DNA from: Bacteroidales bacterium
GTDB lineage: Bacteria > Bacteroidota > Bacteroidia > Bacteroidales > UBA932
Direction: 5' to 3'
NCBI GenBank assembly: GCA_017437825.1
Contig: JAFRXC010000087.1
Span: 1-54,212, forward strand
Length of the DNA stretch: 54,212 bases
Part shown: piece after piece, positions 16,862-25,750 of the stretch
Layout: each line of letters opens with the position of its first letter
Position numbering within the stretch: position 1 is the stretch's first letter
Notes under the pieces: model-generated
Told to the model about the DNA's origin: nothing
The model's input: only the letters and a program-made list of their open reading frames with translations
Databases searched by the model: none
Position numbers and translations under genes: made by a program

Positions 16862-16888
16862 GCCCGTTTTAAACGTTTATTCCAGAGT

Positions 16889-18103
16889 ATGATTATCCTA
16901 GTTATCAATTGCGGCAGTTCTTCAATAAAATACCAGCTTCTGGATATGAAGAGCGATGATATTTACAGCCTTCTTGCCAAGGGAATAGTAGAAAAGATAG
17001 GTCTGCCTATGGGAAGCATTTCCCACACTCCGGCAGGTAAGGACAAGATAGTAAGGGAACTGCCTATCGAAGACCATAAAGTAGGTATGCAGCTTGTTCT
17101 GGAAGAACTCGTCCACCCCGAGCACGGCGTCCTCAAGTCCTTCGATGACATAGAGGCAGTCGGCCACAGGATCGTGCAGGGCGCAGACTTCTTCTCCGGA
17201 AGCGCCATCGTCAACGACGACGTGATGGAAAAGATACGCATCTGCTGCGACTTCGCCCCTCTCCACAATCCCGCCCACATCCTTGGAATCAAGGCCATGC
17301 AGCAGGTTCTGCCCTCAGTGCCGCAGGTAGTGGTGTTCGACACCGCCTTCCATCAGACAATGCCGCCGTACAACTATATGTACGGACTGCCATACAGGTA
17401 TTATACAGATTACCATATCCGCAAATACGGAGCCCACGGCACCAGCCACCAGTTCGTAGCACAGAAGGGAGCCAAGATGGTCGGCCTTGACATCAACAAT
17501 TCCAAGATCATCACCTGCCACCTCGGGAACGGAAGCTCCATCACCGCCGTGCAGGACGGAAAGTGCCACGACACCTCAATGGGATTCACCCCGCTCGCTG
17601 GCCCCATCATGGGAACCCGCTGCGGAAACATTGACCCTAACATCGTGCCATATATTATGAAGAAGGAAGGCCTCACTCCTGACCAGATGACAGAACTCAT
17701 GAACAAGAAGAGCGGCTTCCTCGGCCTTTCAGGATATTCTTCCGACGTTCGCGACCTCAACGTAAAGGCAGAAGAGGGCGACCAGCGCGCTAAACTGGTG
17801 TTCAAGGTGTTCACACACGAAGTCATCAAGACCATAGGAGCATACATAGCTGAGATGTCCGGCGTAGACCTCATCGTCTTCACTGCCGGAATCGGCGAGA
17901 ACAACGCCCGCCTGCGCCGCAGGGTATGCGAGAACTTCGCGTTCCTGGGCCTGGCATTCGACTATGAGACCAACGCCGCCGCCCACGGTGACGCCATCAT
18001 TTCATTGCCTGACTCCAAGATCAAGGTTGCTGTTGTAAGCACCAACGAAGAGCTCGTGATCGCACGCGACACAATGCATCTTGTACAGGAAGCAGAAGAA
18101 TAA
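16889..18103 (+). CDS. ackA: Acetate kinase
   Basis: Interconverts acetyl phosphate plus ADP and acetate plus ATP, the energy-yielding last step of acetate fermentation. ASKHA-fold hallmarks: MIILVINCGSSSIKYQLLD at the N-terminus, AVGHRIVQGADFF, VVVFDTAFHQTMPP, ITCHLGNGSSITAVQDGKC and FTAGIGENNARLRR. The product is 404 residues, normal for acetate kinase and longer than butyrate kinase (about 355). The NCGSSSIKYQ loop also favours acetate kinase. It is followed 17 nt later by a Ptb-type phosphate acyltransferase in the same transcript. Confidence 0.95.
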   Translation: MIILVINCGSSSIKYQLLDMKSDDIYSLLAKGIVEKIGLPMGSISHTPAGKDKIVRELPIEDHKVGMQLVLEELVHPEHGVLKSFDDIEAVGHRIVQGADFFSGSAIVNDDVMEKIRICCDFAPLHNPAHILGIKAMQQVLPSVPQVVVFDTAFHQTMPPYNYMYGLPYRYYTDYHIRKYGAHGTSHQFVAQKGAKMVGLDINNSKIITCHLGNGSSITAVQDGKCHDTSMGFTPLAGPIMGTRCGNIDPNIVPYIMKKEGLTPDQMTELMNKKSGFLGLSGYSSDVRDLNVKAEEGDQRAKLVFKVFTHEVIKTIGAYIAEMSGVDLIVFTAGIGENNARLRRRVCENFAFLGLAFDYETNAAAHGDAIISLPDSKIKVAVVSTNEELVIARDTMHLVQEAEE

Positions 18104-18120
18104 TCAATAATCGACCACAT

Positions 18121-19029
18121 ATGATAACAAAATTTGATGATGTATTCGCCGAGCTTAAGGCTAAAGGCGTATGTAAGAGGCTCGTAGTTGCCTGGGGCGT
18201 AGACGAGCACAGTATCGAGGCCGCATACAAGGCCGTTGAGATGGGATTCGTAAAGGCTACTCTGGTAGGAGACGAGGCCAAGATCAAGGAAGTATGCGCA
18301 CAGAACGGCATGGACGTGGAGAAGTTTGAGATCGTGAACAATCCTGTCGAGATGAAGGCTGTGGCACAGGCCGTACAGCTTGTACACGACGGTCAGGGCG
18401 ACATGCTTATGAAGGGCTTGTGCAGCACAGACAAGTTCCTCCGCGCCATCCTCAACAAGGAGACCGGTCTTCTTCCCGCAAAGGGCCTTCTGAGCCACGT
18501 GGGAATCATAGAGAACCCTCTCTATCCCAAGCTTATGTTCCTCAGCGACATGGCAGTCGTTCCCCAGCCGGACTTCCGCCAGAAGGTGAAGATATCAGGA
18601 TTCCTCCTGGGAGTTGCCAAGTCATTCGGCATCGCCACTCCTAAGATTGCATTCGTAGCTGCTTCAGAGCAGATGCTCGACTCTATGCCTGCCTGCATCG
18701 AGGCTGCAATGCTGGCCAAGATGGCCGACCGCGGACAGCTTGGCGCCTGCATAGGCGACGGCCCTCTGGCACTGGACGTTTGCATAGACCAGGAGTCAGT
18801 TCAGATCAAGAAGCTCAAGAGCCCCGTAGCCGGTGACGCCGACTGCCTCCTCTTCCCCAACATCGAGTCAGCCAACGTATTCTGGAAGACCAATTCAAAA
18901 CTGGCTTCAGGCGTACGTCAGGCAGGTATGCTCGTGGGAACTACAGCTCCTTGTATCCTTGCCAGCCGTGCAGACAGCGTGGATACCAAGCTGAACTCCA
19001 TTGCAGAGGCTGCAATGTTCGTAAAGTAA
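18121..19029 (+). CDS. Phosphate acyltransferase (Ptb/Pta family)
   Basis: Transfers an acyl group between CoA and phosphate, supplying acyl phosphate to the neighbouring kinase. At 302 residues, the protein resembles the phosphate butyryltransferase branch of the Pta/Ptb family (MITKFDDVFAELKAKGVCKR, QGDMLMKGLCSTDKFLRAIL, LLSHVGIIENPLYPKLMFLS, IGDGPLALDVCID). The classical single-domain Pta is about 330 residues with different motifs. Paired with a true acetate kinase, it probably works on acetyl-CoA, but propionyl- or butyryl-CoA cannot be excluded. A strong terminator follows. Confidence 0.85.
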   Translation: MITKFDDVFAELKAKGVCKRLVVAWGVDEHSIEAAYKAVEMGFVKATLVGDEAKIKEVCAQNGMDVEKFEIVNNPVEMKAVAQAVQLVHDGQGDMLMKGLCSTDKFLRAILNKETGLLPAKGLLSHVGIIENPLYPKLMFLSDMAVVPQPDFRQKVKISGFLLGVAKSFGIATPKIAFVAASEQMLDSMPACIEAAMLAKMADRGQLGACIGDGPLALDVCIDQESVQIKKLKSPVAGDADCLLFPNIESANVFWKTNSKLASGVRQAGMLVGTTAPCILASRADSVDTKLNSIAEAAMFVK

Positions 19030-19031
19030 GA

Positions 19032-20327
19032 TTATTCTTTATAGAAAAGATTTCTTTTAGGAAGCAGGGGGGAGAATTCCTCCCTGCTTCTTTTAAACAG
19101 TTCCGAGGTCTCCCTTGAGAACCTGGCTCCCAGGTAGGTTCCGGGATTGGTGATGAACACCCAGCATTCTCCGTCCGGGTAACACTTGATGAGGGCGGAT
19201 GTGCCGGAGAGGGTGCCGGTACGGGTCCATTCTCCTGTTTCCTTGGTGTCCACCCATCCAATCGCGTATGTTACGCTGTCAGTAGGGATTGTCATCTGAG
19301 CGATGCTCTCCCTTTCCAGAATGTCCTTGACCTCGTCCTTGCCGTCTATTGAGGCTACCAGCTTGGCGACTTCGGGGGCAGAGGCGACCCATCCTCCTGC
19401 TCCCAGCAGGGCGGATATGTCGTTGCCTCCATATACCCTCTCCACCATCTGGCCGCTGTTGTCGTACTTCTGTACTTTCCCCTCGGTTCGGGTGGGGAAG
19501 TACCTGGTCTCGTTGGGGAAGCGTTGGTCATAGGAATTCTTTCCAATGTGCATGTCAAAGCATCCGGCGGGGTACAGGACGTTCTCGCGTATCCATCTCT
19601 CGTAATTCTCTCCCGTCACTTTCTCTATTATCATTGAAAGCAGCAGGTAGCCGTAATTGGAATAATTGGACGAGGTGCCGGGATCGTAGCCCAGACGCCA
19701 GGAAAGGACATGCTCTGAAAGCGTGGCTGCATCCGGCGGGACGTCCCAGTGGTTGCGTATTATCAGGGCGCGGGTGTTGAACATAGGGTCGCCGCTGCCG
19801 TTGGCGAGTCCCGCGCTGTGGCGCAGCAGCTGCTCTACTGTAATGTCGAAATATCTCCTGTCAGATATGGAGCCCGTGTACGGCTCGTCCCCAAGGATGC
19901 CCTGAGGGGTGAACACCTTGTCGTCCAGGCTCAGCATACCTCTTTCCTGCAGGATCATTATCCCAATTGCGGTGATGAGTTTAGAGACTGAAGCCAGCCT
20001 GAAAATGGTGCCTGGCGTGACGGGCCTGTGGTCCAGATCCGCCTCGCCGTATCCTTTGGCGTATACCAGGGAATCGTTGCGCATTATGGCAAGAGAAGCG
20101 CCGTGGATCTGCCACTGCCGCATGAAATGCCTGAACTCGGCATCCATTCCTTCCAGTTCTTCAATCGCGGAAACGTCGTTTGTCAGGACGTTGTTGAGCA
20201 CCACTGGAATCTTGGGCTGAGGTTCTTCCTCGGCCTCCTTGGACCTGAGAGCGGGGCTGAACAGGGCAAAGGAGGCTGCGCAGGCCCCCGCTGCAAGGCA
20301 AAGCAGTATTTTCACGGCTGTCTTCAT
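19032..20327 (-). CDS. Serine hydrolase, class C beta-lactamase-like
   Basis: Exported penicillin-binding-protein/beta-lactamase-fold hydrolase of 431 residues with a signal or anchor segment (VKILLCLAAGACAASFALFS). The catalytic SxxK is in IFRLASVSKLITAIG (about 112-127), followed by the YxN-type tyrosine in NYSNYGYLLLSMI. The third motif region is degenerate (RTGTLSGTSALIK rather than HTG/KTG). Such proteins include peptidases and esterases; peptidoglycan-related activity is possible but unproven. Last gene of a five-gene reverse operon, abutting the kinase-like gene with no gap. Confidence 0.85.
   Translation of the reverse strand: MKTAVKILLCLAAGACAASFALFSPALRSKEAEEEPQPKIPVVLNNVLTNDVSAIEELEGMDAEFRHFMRQWQIHGASLAIMRNDSLVYAKGYGEADLDHRPVTPGTIFRLASVSKLITAIGIMILQERGMLSLDDKVFTPQGILGDEPYTGSISDRRYFDITVEQLLRHSAGLANGSGDPMFNTRALIIRNHWDVPPDAATLSEHVLSWRLGYDPGTSSNYSNYGYLLLSMIIEKVTGENYERWIRENVLYPAGCFDMHIGKNSYDQRFPNETRYFPTRTEGKVQKYDNSGQMVERVYGGNDISALLGAGGWVASAPEVAKLVASIDGKDEVKDILERESIAQMTIPTDSVTYAIGWVDTKETGEWTRTGTLSGTSALIKCYPDGECWVFITNPGTYLGARFSRETSELFKRSREEFSPLLPKRNLFYKE
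19059..19092 (+). terminator. Terminator of ackA-ptb inside the convergent gene
   Basis: A long stem (19059-19073 with 19078-19092; core GAAGCAGGG/CCCTGCTTC) closes on a GAAT tetraloop, with two G-U pairs, followed by TT and then AAAC. It lies within the last codons of the reverse-strand hydrolase. Confidence 0.8.
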
Positions 20328-20930
20328 TTATATTTTGCCAATCAATTTGCCGAACTCGATGATGAGGTCAGCTGTCTTCTGCGTCCCGAGGGCGGACCTG
20401 TTGATGCAGAGGTCGTAGTTGGATGCGGCGCCCCAGTTCCTTTGGGTGAAGAAATTGTAGTACCTGGCGCGGTCGCGGTCGCGCTTGTCTATTATGTCCA
20501 CCGCTTCGTCCGGGGTGACGCCGTCGCGTTCGCAGACGAACTTGATACGGGATTCCATCGTAGCGCTGATGAATACGTTGAGGGGCTTCAGATCCCTCAG
20601 GACATAGTCCGAGGCCCTTCCGACGAATATGGCGCCGCCTTGCGAGGCAAGGTGGCGGATGGTCTCGCTCTGGATGCGGAACAGCTCGGCGTCGCCCAGC
20701 ATGTTGCGGCTGTAACTGTTGACTCCGAACAGGTTGGCAAGGAAGAAACTATGCTTCTTCTCGTCGCTGCGGATAAAGAATTCAGGGCTGTAGCCGCTCT
20801 GTTTTGCGGCTTCAGTAATGAGTTCATTGTCATATACGGGAATTCCGAGTTTTTCTGACAGGGCGTCTCCTACAGGTTTCCCGCCGCTGCCGAACTGTCG
20901 TCCCACGGTTATCAGTATGTGTTTTTCCAT
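20328..20930 (-). CDS. Cytidylate kinase-like protein
   Basis: A 200-residue P-loop protein of the cytidylate kinase-like (Cytidylate_kin2) family. The opening ILITVGRQFGSGGKPVGDAL carries a variant nucleotide loop (GRQFGSGGK), then KLGIPVYDNELI and FVGRASDYVL, and a lid-like RDRDRARYYNFFTQRNWG. Such proteins are common in Bacteroidales and Clostridia beside transporters; the phosphorylated substrate is not established. It follows the MATE gene by 4 nt. Confidence 0.87.
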   Translation of the reverse strand: MEKHILITVGRQFGSGGKPVGDALSEKLGIPVYDNELITEAAKQSGYSPEFFIRSDEKKHSFFLANLFGVNSYSRNMLGDAELFRIQSETIRHLASQGGAIFVGRASDYVLRDLKPLNVFISATMESRIKFVCERDGVTPDEAVDIIDKRDRDRARYYNFFTQRNWGAASNYDLCINRSALGTQKTADLIIEFGKLIGKI

Positions 20931-20934
20931 AGCG

Positions 20935-22329
20935 CTATTTTATGTTGCTTCCAAGGATGGACGGATCGTCCCCGTCATTCAGTCTGGAGAATTTCTTGAA
21001 CAATGCAGCGATGAACAACGCCGAGATCACGATGGTGATGGCGTCGGCTATAGGGAAGCTCATCCAGATTCCCTTCTCCTGGAACTCCAGTGGCAGGAGG
21101 TACAACAGGGGAAGAAGGAATATGAGCTGCCTGGACAGTGACAGGAATATGGATTTGTTCACCATTCCCAGGCACTGGAAGAAAGTGGTGGTCACCATAG
21201 AGAATCCCACCAGAGGCATCATTAAGTTTATCGTTCGCAGGCCCTTTTCTGCAAGGTCCAGAAGGTAGGGGTCGTTGGTGAATAGGCTGACCGCCGCCCC
21301 GGGGATAAGTTCCGAAATCAGGAAGCATACCGAGGTGGTCAGTATGGCCCACTTGCTTGTAAGCATAAATATCTCCCTCACCCTGCTGTATTGCCTGGCT
21401 CCGTAATTATATCCCGCAATAGGCTGCAGTCCCTGGGTGAATCCCATCACGATCATTATGAACATGAAGCTGATGCGGTTCACTATTCCGTACGCACCTA
21501 TTGCAAGGTCTCCTCCGTATTTGCTAAGCTGCTGGTTTACGAACAGGTTGACCATACAGGCGGCGGCGTTCATCAGGAAAGGTCCCAGGCCTACGGCTAG
21601 AGACTGCCTGGCTATTCTCCAGTCAAGCTTGAACAGGCCTTTGGGGAAGTGCGGGATCCTGTTCCTGTCCAGGAAGAAGCGGAAGGAGTATGTCAGTGCC
21701 ATGAACTGGCAGAGGATGGTGGCCAGGGCGGCGCCCTTTATTCCCATTCCGAAAGCGAATATGAAAATGGGGTCGAGGATTGCATTGGATATAACCGTGA
21801 ACAGAGTCAGGCCCATCGCTATCTTGGGCTTCCCACTGGCCCTGATGGCTCCGTTCAGTCCGAAATACAGATGGGTTATGACGTTTCCAATGAGAATAAT
21901 GGTCATATATTCCCTTGCGAAGGGGAGTGTGACGTCACTGGCTCCGAAGAAGCGCAGTATGGGCTCCAGGACGATCAGGGTGAACACCGTGAAGAGAATA
22001 CCTATGGCTACGTTCAGGGTGAGCACGTTTCCGAGCACCTTGTTGGCGTTGTCATAGTCTTTCTGTCCCAGAAGCACGGACATCAGGGTCATTCCGCCCA
22101 CACCCACGAGTGTGCCTAAAGCGGAAGACAGGTTCATCAGGGGGAATGTCACTGCGAGCCCGGATATGGCGTAGGAACCTACATCCTTTATGTGCCCGAT
22201 GTAGATGCTGTCCACCATATTGTACAGAGAAGCCGCGGTCTGGGCTATGATGCCCGGTACCGCGTACATCCTCAGAAGGGAACCTATCTTTTTGGTTCCC
22301 AGTTCGGTAGGTGCCGCTATCCCTGCCAT
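20935..22329 (-). CDS. MATE family efflux transporter
   Basis: A 464-residue inner-membrane antiporter with about twelve hydrophobic segments and MATE-type motifs: MYAVPGIIAQTAASLYNMVD, GLAVTFPLMNLSSALGTLVG and GFTQGLQPIAGYNYGARQY. Members export cationic drugs or metabolites in exchange for Na+ or H+. The substrate cannot be read from sequence. It sits 6 nt after the FKBP lipoprotein and 4 nt before the CMP-kinase-like gene. Confidence 0.93.
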   Translation of the reverse strand: MAGIAAPTELGTKKIGSLLRMYAVPGIIAQTAASLYNMVDSIYIGHIKDVGSYAISGLAVTFPLMNLSSALGTLVGVGGMTLMSVLLGQKDYDNANKVLGNVLTLNVAIGILFTVFTLIVLEPILRFFGASDVTLPFAREYMTIILIGNVITHLYFGLNGAIRASGKPKIAMGLTLFTVISNAILDPIFIFAFGMGIKGAALATILCQFMALTYSFRFFLDRNRIPHFPKGLFKLDWRIARQSLAVGLGPFLMNAAACMVNLFVNQQLSKYGGDLAIGAYGIVNRISFMFIMIVMGFTQGLQPIAGYNYGARQYSRVREIFMLTSKWAILTTSVCFLISELIPGAAVSLFTNDPYLLDLAEKGLRTINLMMPLVGFSMVTTTFFQCLGMVNKSIFLSLSRQLIFLLPLLYLLPLEFQEKGIWMSFPIADAITIVISALFIAALFKKFSRLNDGDDPSILGSNIK

Positions 22330-22335
22330 TGTATA

Positions 22336-23370
22336 CTAGTTGGAGTGTTTTCCGACCATCTCGATCTCGAATGCGAGAGGGCTGTATGGCGGAATGGTAG
22401 GTTCTGACCCGTTGTACATGTATCCCAGGTTGGAATAGAAGAATGCCACGCCCTTCTCACCCGGTCTCATCTTGGAGATAGCGTAGGCGAAGCCCTCGAC
22501 AGGAGTGACGCCATCGCTTCCCGTAGTAATCTGCTTGTACTCGTCGTTCCAGCTGATGTAGATGGGGCCGTAAGAAGATTTCTCCGGAAGGTTGTTGTCT
22601 TTGCAGACAATCTCGTCTGTGGTGTCGAATATATGGCCGTTCAGCAGGAATCCGGTATAGTTGATGTCGAACTTGTCGCCCGAATTCATCACTTCGTCAG
22701 GGCTTGTGGGCGGAGTAAGCTGATAGTAATAGAAACCGTACATTCCGGTGGTGTCCAGCGAGGCGGAAGGATAAAGCCTCTTCACGGCCTTTTCCAGGGA
22801 GTCTACCTGCCACTTGTATACGTCGGAGAAAGAGTCTTTGAGCGTGATGGTGTAGATTGCGGAACTGCTGCCTGACACTTTCATATAGTCTGAAGCGCTG
22901 TCACACCTGGCCGAAGTCATCAGCCATCCCGGAACGACTGCCTTGCGGGTGCCTCCGACCCTCATCCCCTGGAGAAGGTCGTTCTCTCCTGCAGTGCAGC
23001 TGCCTTCGCCCCTGAAAACGACGCGCGGGCCGTAGTAGTTCTCGTAAGCAAAGCTTCCGAGCTTCTTGGCATCCTGCTCCGATGTGCTCTGGATAATGTT
23101 CCCGTCAAGGTCGGAAATCACATATGTCACGCTTACGAAAGGAGAGGTCTCGAAATCGCCGATAAGGGCGCCGGTGCCTGTCTCTTCCTCGAGGATATAG
23201 CTTCCGAGAGGAGTCTCTTTCCACAAGTATTCAGGATGCTTCGCCTTCTGGGATATGACCCAACTCTCGTAGAAACGGATTTCTGAATCGTTGGGACCTT
23301 CCTGGGAGCTCTTGGCGCAACCGCTTGCGAGAGCCGCAGCCAGAAGGACAGGTAACAGTAATTTTCTCAT
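22336..23370 (-). CDS. FKBP-type peptidyl-prolyl isomerase lipoprotein
   Basis: Envelope prolyl isomerase or chaperone of 344 residues with a lipoprotein signal (MRKLLLPVLLAAALASGCAK, Cys 18). It appears to hold two FKBP-like segments: an N-terminal one with GDFETSPFVSVTYVISDLDG and LLQGMRVGGTRKAVVPGWLM, and a C-terminal one with GDKFDINYTGFLLNGHIFDT and PVEGFAYAISKMRPGEKGVAF. Start chosen at the signal peptide; the frame begins at 23394, which would overlap the previous gene. The preceding gene ends in another FKBP domain. Confidence 0.88.
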   Translation of the reverse strand: MRKLLLPVLLAAALASGCAKSSQEGPNDSEIRFYESWVISQKAKHPEYLWKETPLGSYILEEETGTGALIGDFETSPFVSVTYVISDLDGNIIQSTSEQDAKKLGSFAYENYYGPRVVFRGEGSCTAGENDLLQGMRVGGTRKAVVPGWLMTSARCDSASDYMKVSGSSSAIYTITLKDSFSDVYKWQVDSLEKAVKRLYPSASLDTTGMYGFYYYQLTPPTSPDEVMNSGDKFDINYTGFLLNGHIFDTTDEIVCKDNNLPEKSSYGPIYISWNDEYKQITTGSDGVTPVEGFAYAISKMRPGEKGVAFFYSNLGYMYNGSEPTIPPYSPLAFEIEMVGKHSN

Positions 23371-23377
23371 ATGGTAT

Positions 23378-24937
23378 CTACTTGTTTTCAACATCTATGA
23401 CCCAGATTCTGTAAATAAGGGGGGAGCCTGCAGGAATCGTGCCGACAATCTTGTCCCCCATTCCGTACCGGGCCGGGAAAATGACATAACATTCTTCTGA
23501 AGGACGTACCCCCAGGAGTCCTTTACGCAGTCCTTCCACCAGATTCTTGTCAGAAAGGTCCACCACGGAGCCGTTCTCATAGTCTGCTCCGGAAAGGACC
23601 CAGCCTGCTGACTGGGCGGTGGAAAGGTGGTTGGTGGCAAAGAGAAAGGCTGAGGATATCCCTTTGTTGAAGATATAGCCCGCATAGAACATCTTCACGA
23701 GCCCGTCTTCTTTTACGGCTTCTCCTTCTCCGGGCTGGACGGTGAGTCTGACTATGTCTCCGGAGTATTCGGCAGTATAATCGGGATTGTCCTCTATCTG
23801 CTTGTTCACATATTCAGTGATGGAGGTCAGCTGGCTGTCATAGCCGTTGTCCGCCTTGTTGCATGAAATGACGAAGAAACACAGCATCAGCGCCCCCAGG
23901 AAGGCCTTTATGCTGTGCTTCAGATATGCTCCGGCCCTGAATTTGGCCAGGATGTCCCTCTGGCAGAACAGCTTTCCTCCGGCGGCTTTTTCGTGACCGC
24001 CTCCGTGGAAGTAATCCTTTGCCATCTGGTTGGCTGAGACTCCTTCCTTTGAACGGATTGATACCCTGAAATGCCGGGGTTCCTCGCGCAGGAGGATGCT
24101 CAGCTTAACGTCCTTTATGGCCAGTGGCATATTGACGATTCCCTGGGTGTCACCTTCTTCCAGCTGGTATTTGCGGAGCATCTTTCGGGTAAGGATCATA
24201 TACGCGCCGCCTTCGGGGGTGATGGTGAGGCTTTCGCTCAGAAGCTGCCCGATGAGGCGGATTCTCCCTTCTGGATATTCGTTGTATACGTGCTCTATTA
24301 TTGAGTCGCGGTTCACGCCGGCGGCCATCAGTTCGGAGACAGCCGTGAGAGTGGAAGGGTATACGGAGTTGGCGAAGTTGTTGGTGTCGGTGGTGATGCC
24401 AGTAAGAATCGCCGTGAGGCATCTGGCAGGCAGCTTCTCCAGGTTCCCGTCCACGTCGGGCATAGCCTTGAGGACGTTGAACACAAGTTCGCACGCAGAG
24501 GATATCTCAGTCTCGGAAAAACAGAGGTCGAAAGCTTCGGTCTCGGGATTCAGGTGGTGGTCTATGAGTACCTTGGGGGACTTGGATCCGGAGAAAACCT
24601 TCTGGAATTTCTCCGTCCTCGAGAATGAGTTGCAGTCGACGCAGAAGATGAGTTCAGAGTTTTGAAGGGCTTTCCTGTACTGCCTTTCGTCGCTTTGCAG
24701 GAAGGCTTCGTTCTCCTTGTCGGCTCTGGTGAAAAGGAAGTCCAGCGAACGGCTGTAGTTGTCTTCGTGGCAGAAGAAAACCTTCTTTCCCCTTACCTGC
24801 TCCAGGTAAATCTTCACCGCCAGTCCGCTTCCTAGCGCGTCACCGTCAGGGTGCGTGTGCGTGACGACGGATATCACGTCGGCATTGTCAATCAGCGAAT
24901 TGAGGGTTGAGATCTTCTGTGCGGATAAAGCCTGCAT
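23378..24937 (-). CDS. DHH phosphoesterase fused to FKBP-type lipoprotein domain
   Basis: A 519-residue frame joins two normally separate proteins. Residues 1 to about 335 form a DHH/DHHA1 phosphoesterase (NrnA-like: HTHPDGDALGSGLA, LIDHHLNPE, TGITTDTNNFANS, GGGHEKAAGGK), which in relatives degrades nano-RNA or pAp in the cytoplasm. From about 344 the sequence KAFLGALMLCFFVISCNKAD is a textbook lipoprotein signal, followed by an FKBP domain (DGLVKMFYAGYIFNKGI, LVEGLRKGLLGVRPSEECYV). There is no stop between them; codon 343 (23909-23911) is ATA just where a start ATG would be expected. Start at 24937 because a -7 box lies upstream and the longer frame from 24970 crosses it. Confidence 0.85.
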   Translation of the reverse strand: MQALSAQKISTLNSLIDNADVISVVTHTHPDGDALGSGLAVKIYLEQVRGKKVFFCHEDNYSRSLDFLFTRADKENEAFLQSDERQYRKALQNSELIFCVDCNSFSRTEKFQKVFSGSKSPKVLIDHHLNPETEAFDLCFSETEISSACELVFNVLKAMPDVDGNLEKLPARCLTAILTGITTDTNNFANSVYPSTLTAVSELMAAGVNRDSIIEHVYNEYPEGRIRLIGQLLSESLTITPEGGAYMILTRKMLRKYQLEEGDTQGIVNMPLAIKDVKLSILLREEPRHFRVSIRSKEGVSANQMAKDYFHGGGHEKAAGGKLFCQRDILAKFRAGAYLKHSIKAFLGALMLCFFVISCNKADNGYDSQLTSITEYVNKQIEDNPDYTAEYSGDIVRLTVQPGEGEAVKEDGLVKMFYAGYIFNKGISSAFLFATNHLSTAQSAGWVLSGADYENGSVVDLSDKNLVEGLRKGLLGVRPSEECYVIFPARYGMGDKIVGTIPAGSPLIYRIWVIDVENK

Positions 24938-24958
24938 CTTTATTCTTTTTTTCAAGGG

Positions 24959-24966
24959 CAAATTTA
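24959..24966 (-). promoter_or_regulatory. -7 box for the five-gene DHH-FKBP operon
   Basis: TAAATTTG on the reverse strand, 21 nt before the ATG at 24937. It drives the operon running down to 19032. Confidence 0.6.
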
Positions 24967-24975
24967 ACAAGATTA

Positions 24976-25006
24976 TTGCATTTCAGAAATCATTTTTTTA
25001 ACTTTG
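24976..25006 (+). promoter_or_regulatory. Promoter of the 25039 gene, DUF3822 and rsmD
   Basis: -33 TTG (24976-24978), 20-bp spacer, -7 box TAACTTTG (24999-25006), 32 nt before the ATG. Divergent from the DHH-FKBP promoter. Confidence 0.6.
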
Positions 25007-25038
25007 TCTGGATTTAGAATTAAAAGTAAAATCAAGAT

Positions 25039-25746
25039 ATGAACAAGGTATTAAAAAATCTTTTGACTTGGTTGGTTCTTCCTGCCATCATCGTCCTTCT
25101 GGTCTATGTTATCGTAAGCAGCATCATGGAGCCTGTTAACTTCAACAAAGAGAAGGATTACCGTCAGGGAATAGCCGTACAGCAGATGACGGATATCCGT
25201 ACCCTTCAGGTTGCGTACAAGGGTGAATATGGAAAATTCGCTCCCTCAATCGACTCACTCAAGCAGTATTACAAGACTGGCGACATGTCTGTAATCATGC
25301 AGATCGGTTCAGCAGACGACTCTGTGGCAGTAGCCCACACAGACGCTGTAAAGAAGACTTTAAAGAACCTCAAGGGCAATGAGCTCAACCAGGCTCTCTA
25401 CCAGGCATACCTGGCAGGAGACAACAACCTGGTATTCACCGTTGCCAACAAGATCCCCGTTAGGGACACCCTCTTCCTCAACCGTCCTGATTTCAAGATT
25501 GACGAGCTTGACGTGATCCCCTTCTCAGGTGGCGACAAGGTTCAGATGGAAGAAATTGTAAAGACCGTATCCGGCGTGCCCGTTCCTCTCTTCGAGGCTA
25601 AGATGCCTTACAGGTCCCTTCTCAAGGGAATGGACAACCAGCTCCGCATCAACCTTGACGCTGAGCAGAGAGACATGAACCGCTACGAGGGTCTTCAGGT
25701 AGGAAGCATCACCGCACCTAACAACAACGCAGGTAACTGGGAGTAA
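25039..25746 (+). CDS. Conserved Bacteroidales protein with one membrane segment (pseudopilin-like layout)
   Basis: A 235-residue protein with a single N-terminal hydrophobic helix (LLTWLVLPAIIVLLVYVIVS) followed directly by a helical and then globular region (IRTLQVAYKGEYGKFAPSID). That order, including the 'Y...G.Y' stretch after the helix, resembles type II pseudopilins, but no prepilin peptidase site is obvious. The C-terminus GSITAPNNNAGNWE matches a family I recognise as conserved among Bacteroidales, function unknown. It leads an operon with DUF3822 (4 nt later) and rsmD. Confidence 0.75.
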   Translation: MNKVLKNLLTWLVLPAIIVLLVYVIVSSIMEPVNFNKEKDYRQGIAVQQMTDIRTLQVAYKGEYGKFAPSIDSLKQYYKTGDMSVIMQIGSADDSVAVAHTDAVKKTLKNLKGNELNQALYQAYLAGDNNLVFTVANKIPVRDTLFLNRPDFKIDELDVIPFSGGDKVQMEEIVKTVSGVPVPLFEAKMPYRSLLKGMDNQLRINLDAEQRDMNRYEGLQVGSITAPNNNAGNWE

Positions 25747-25750
25747 TCCT

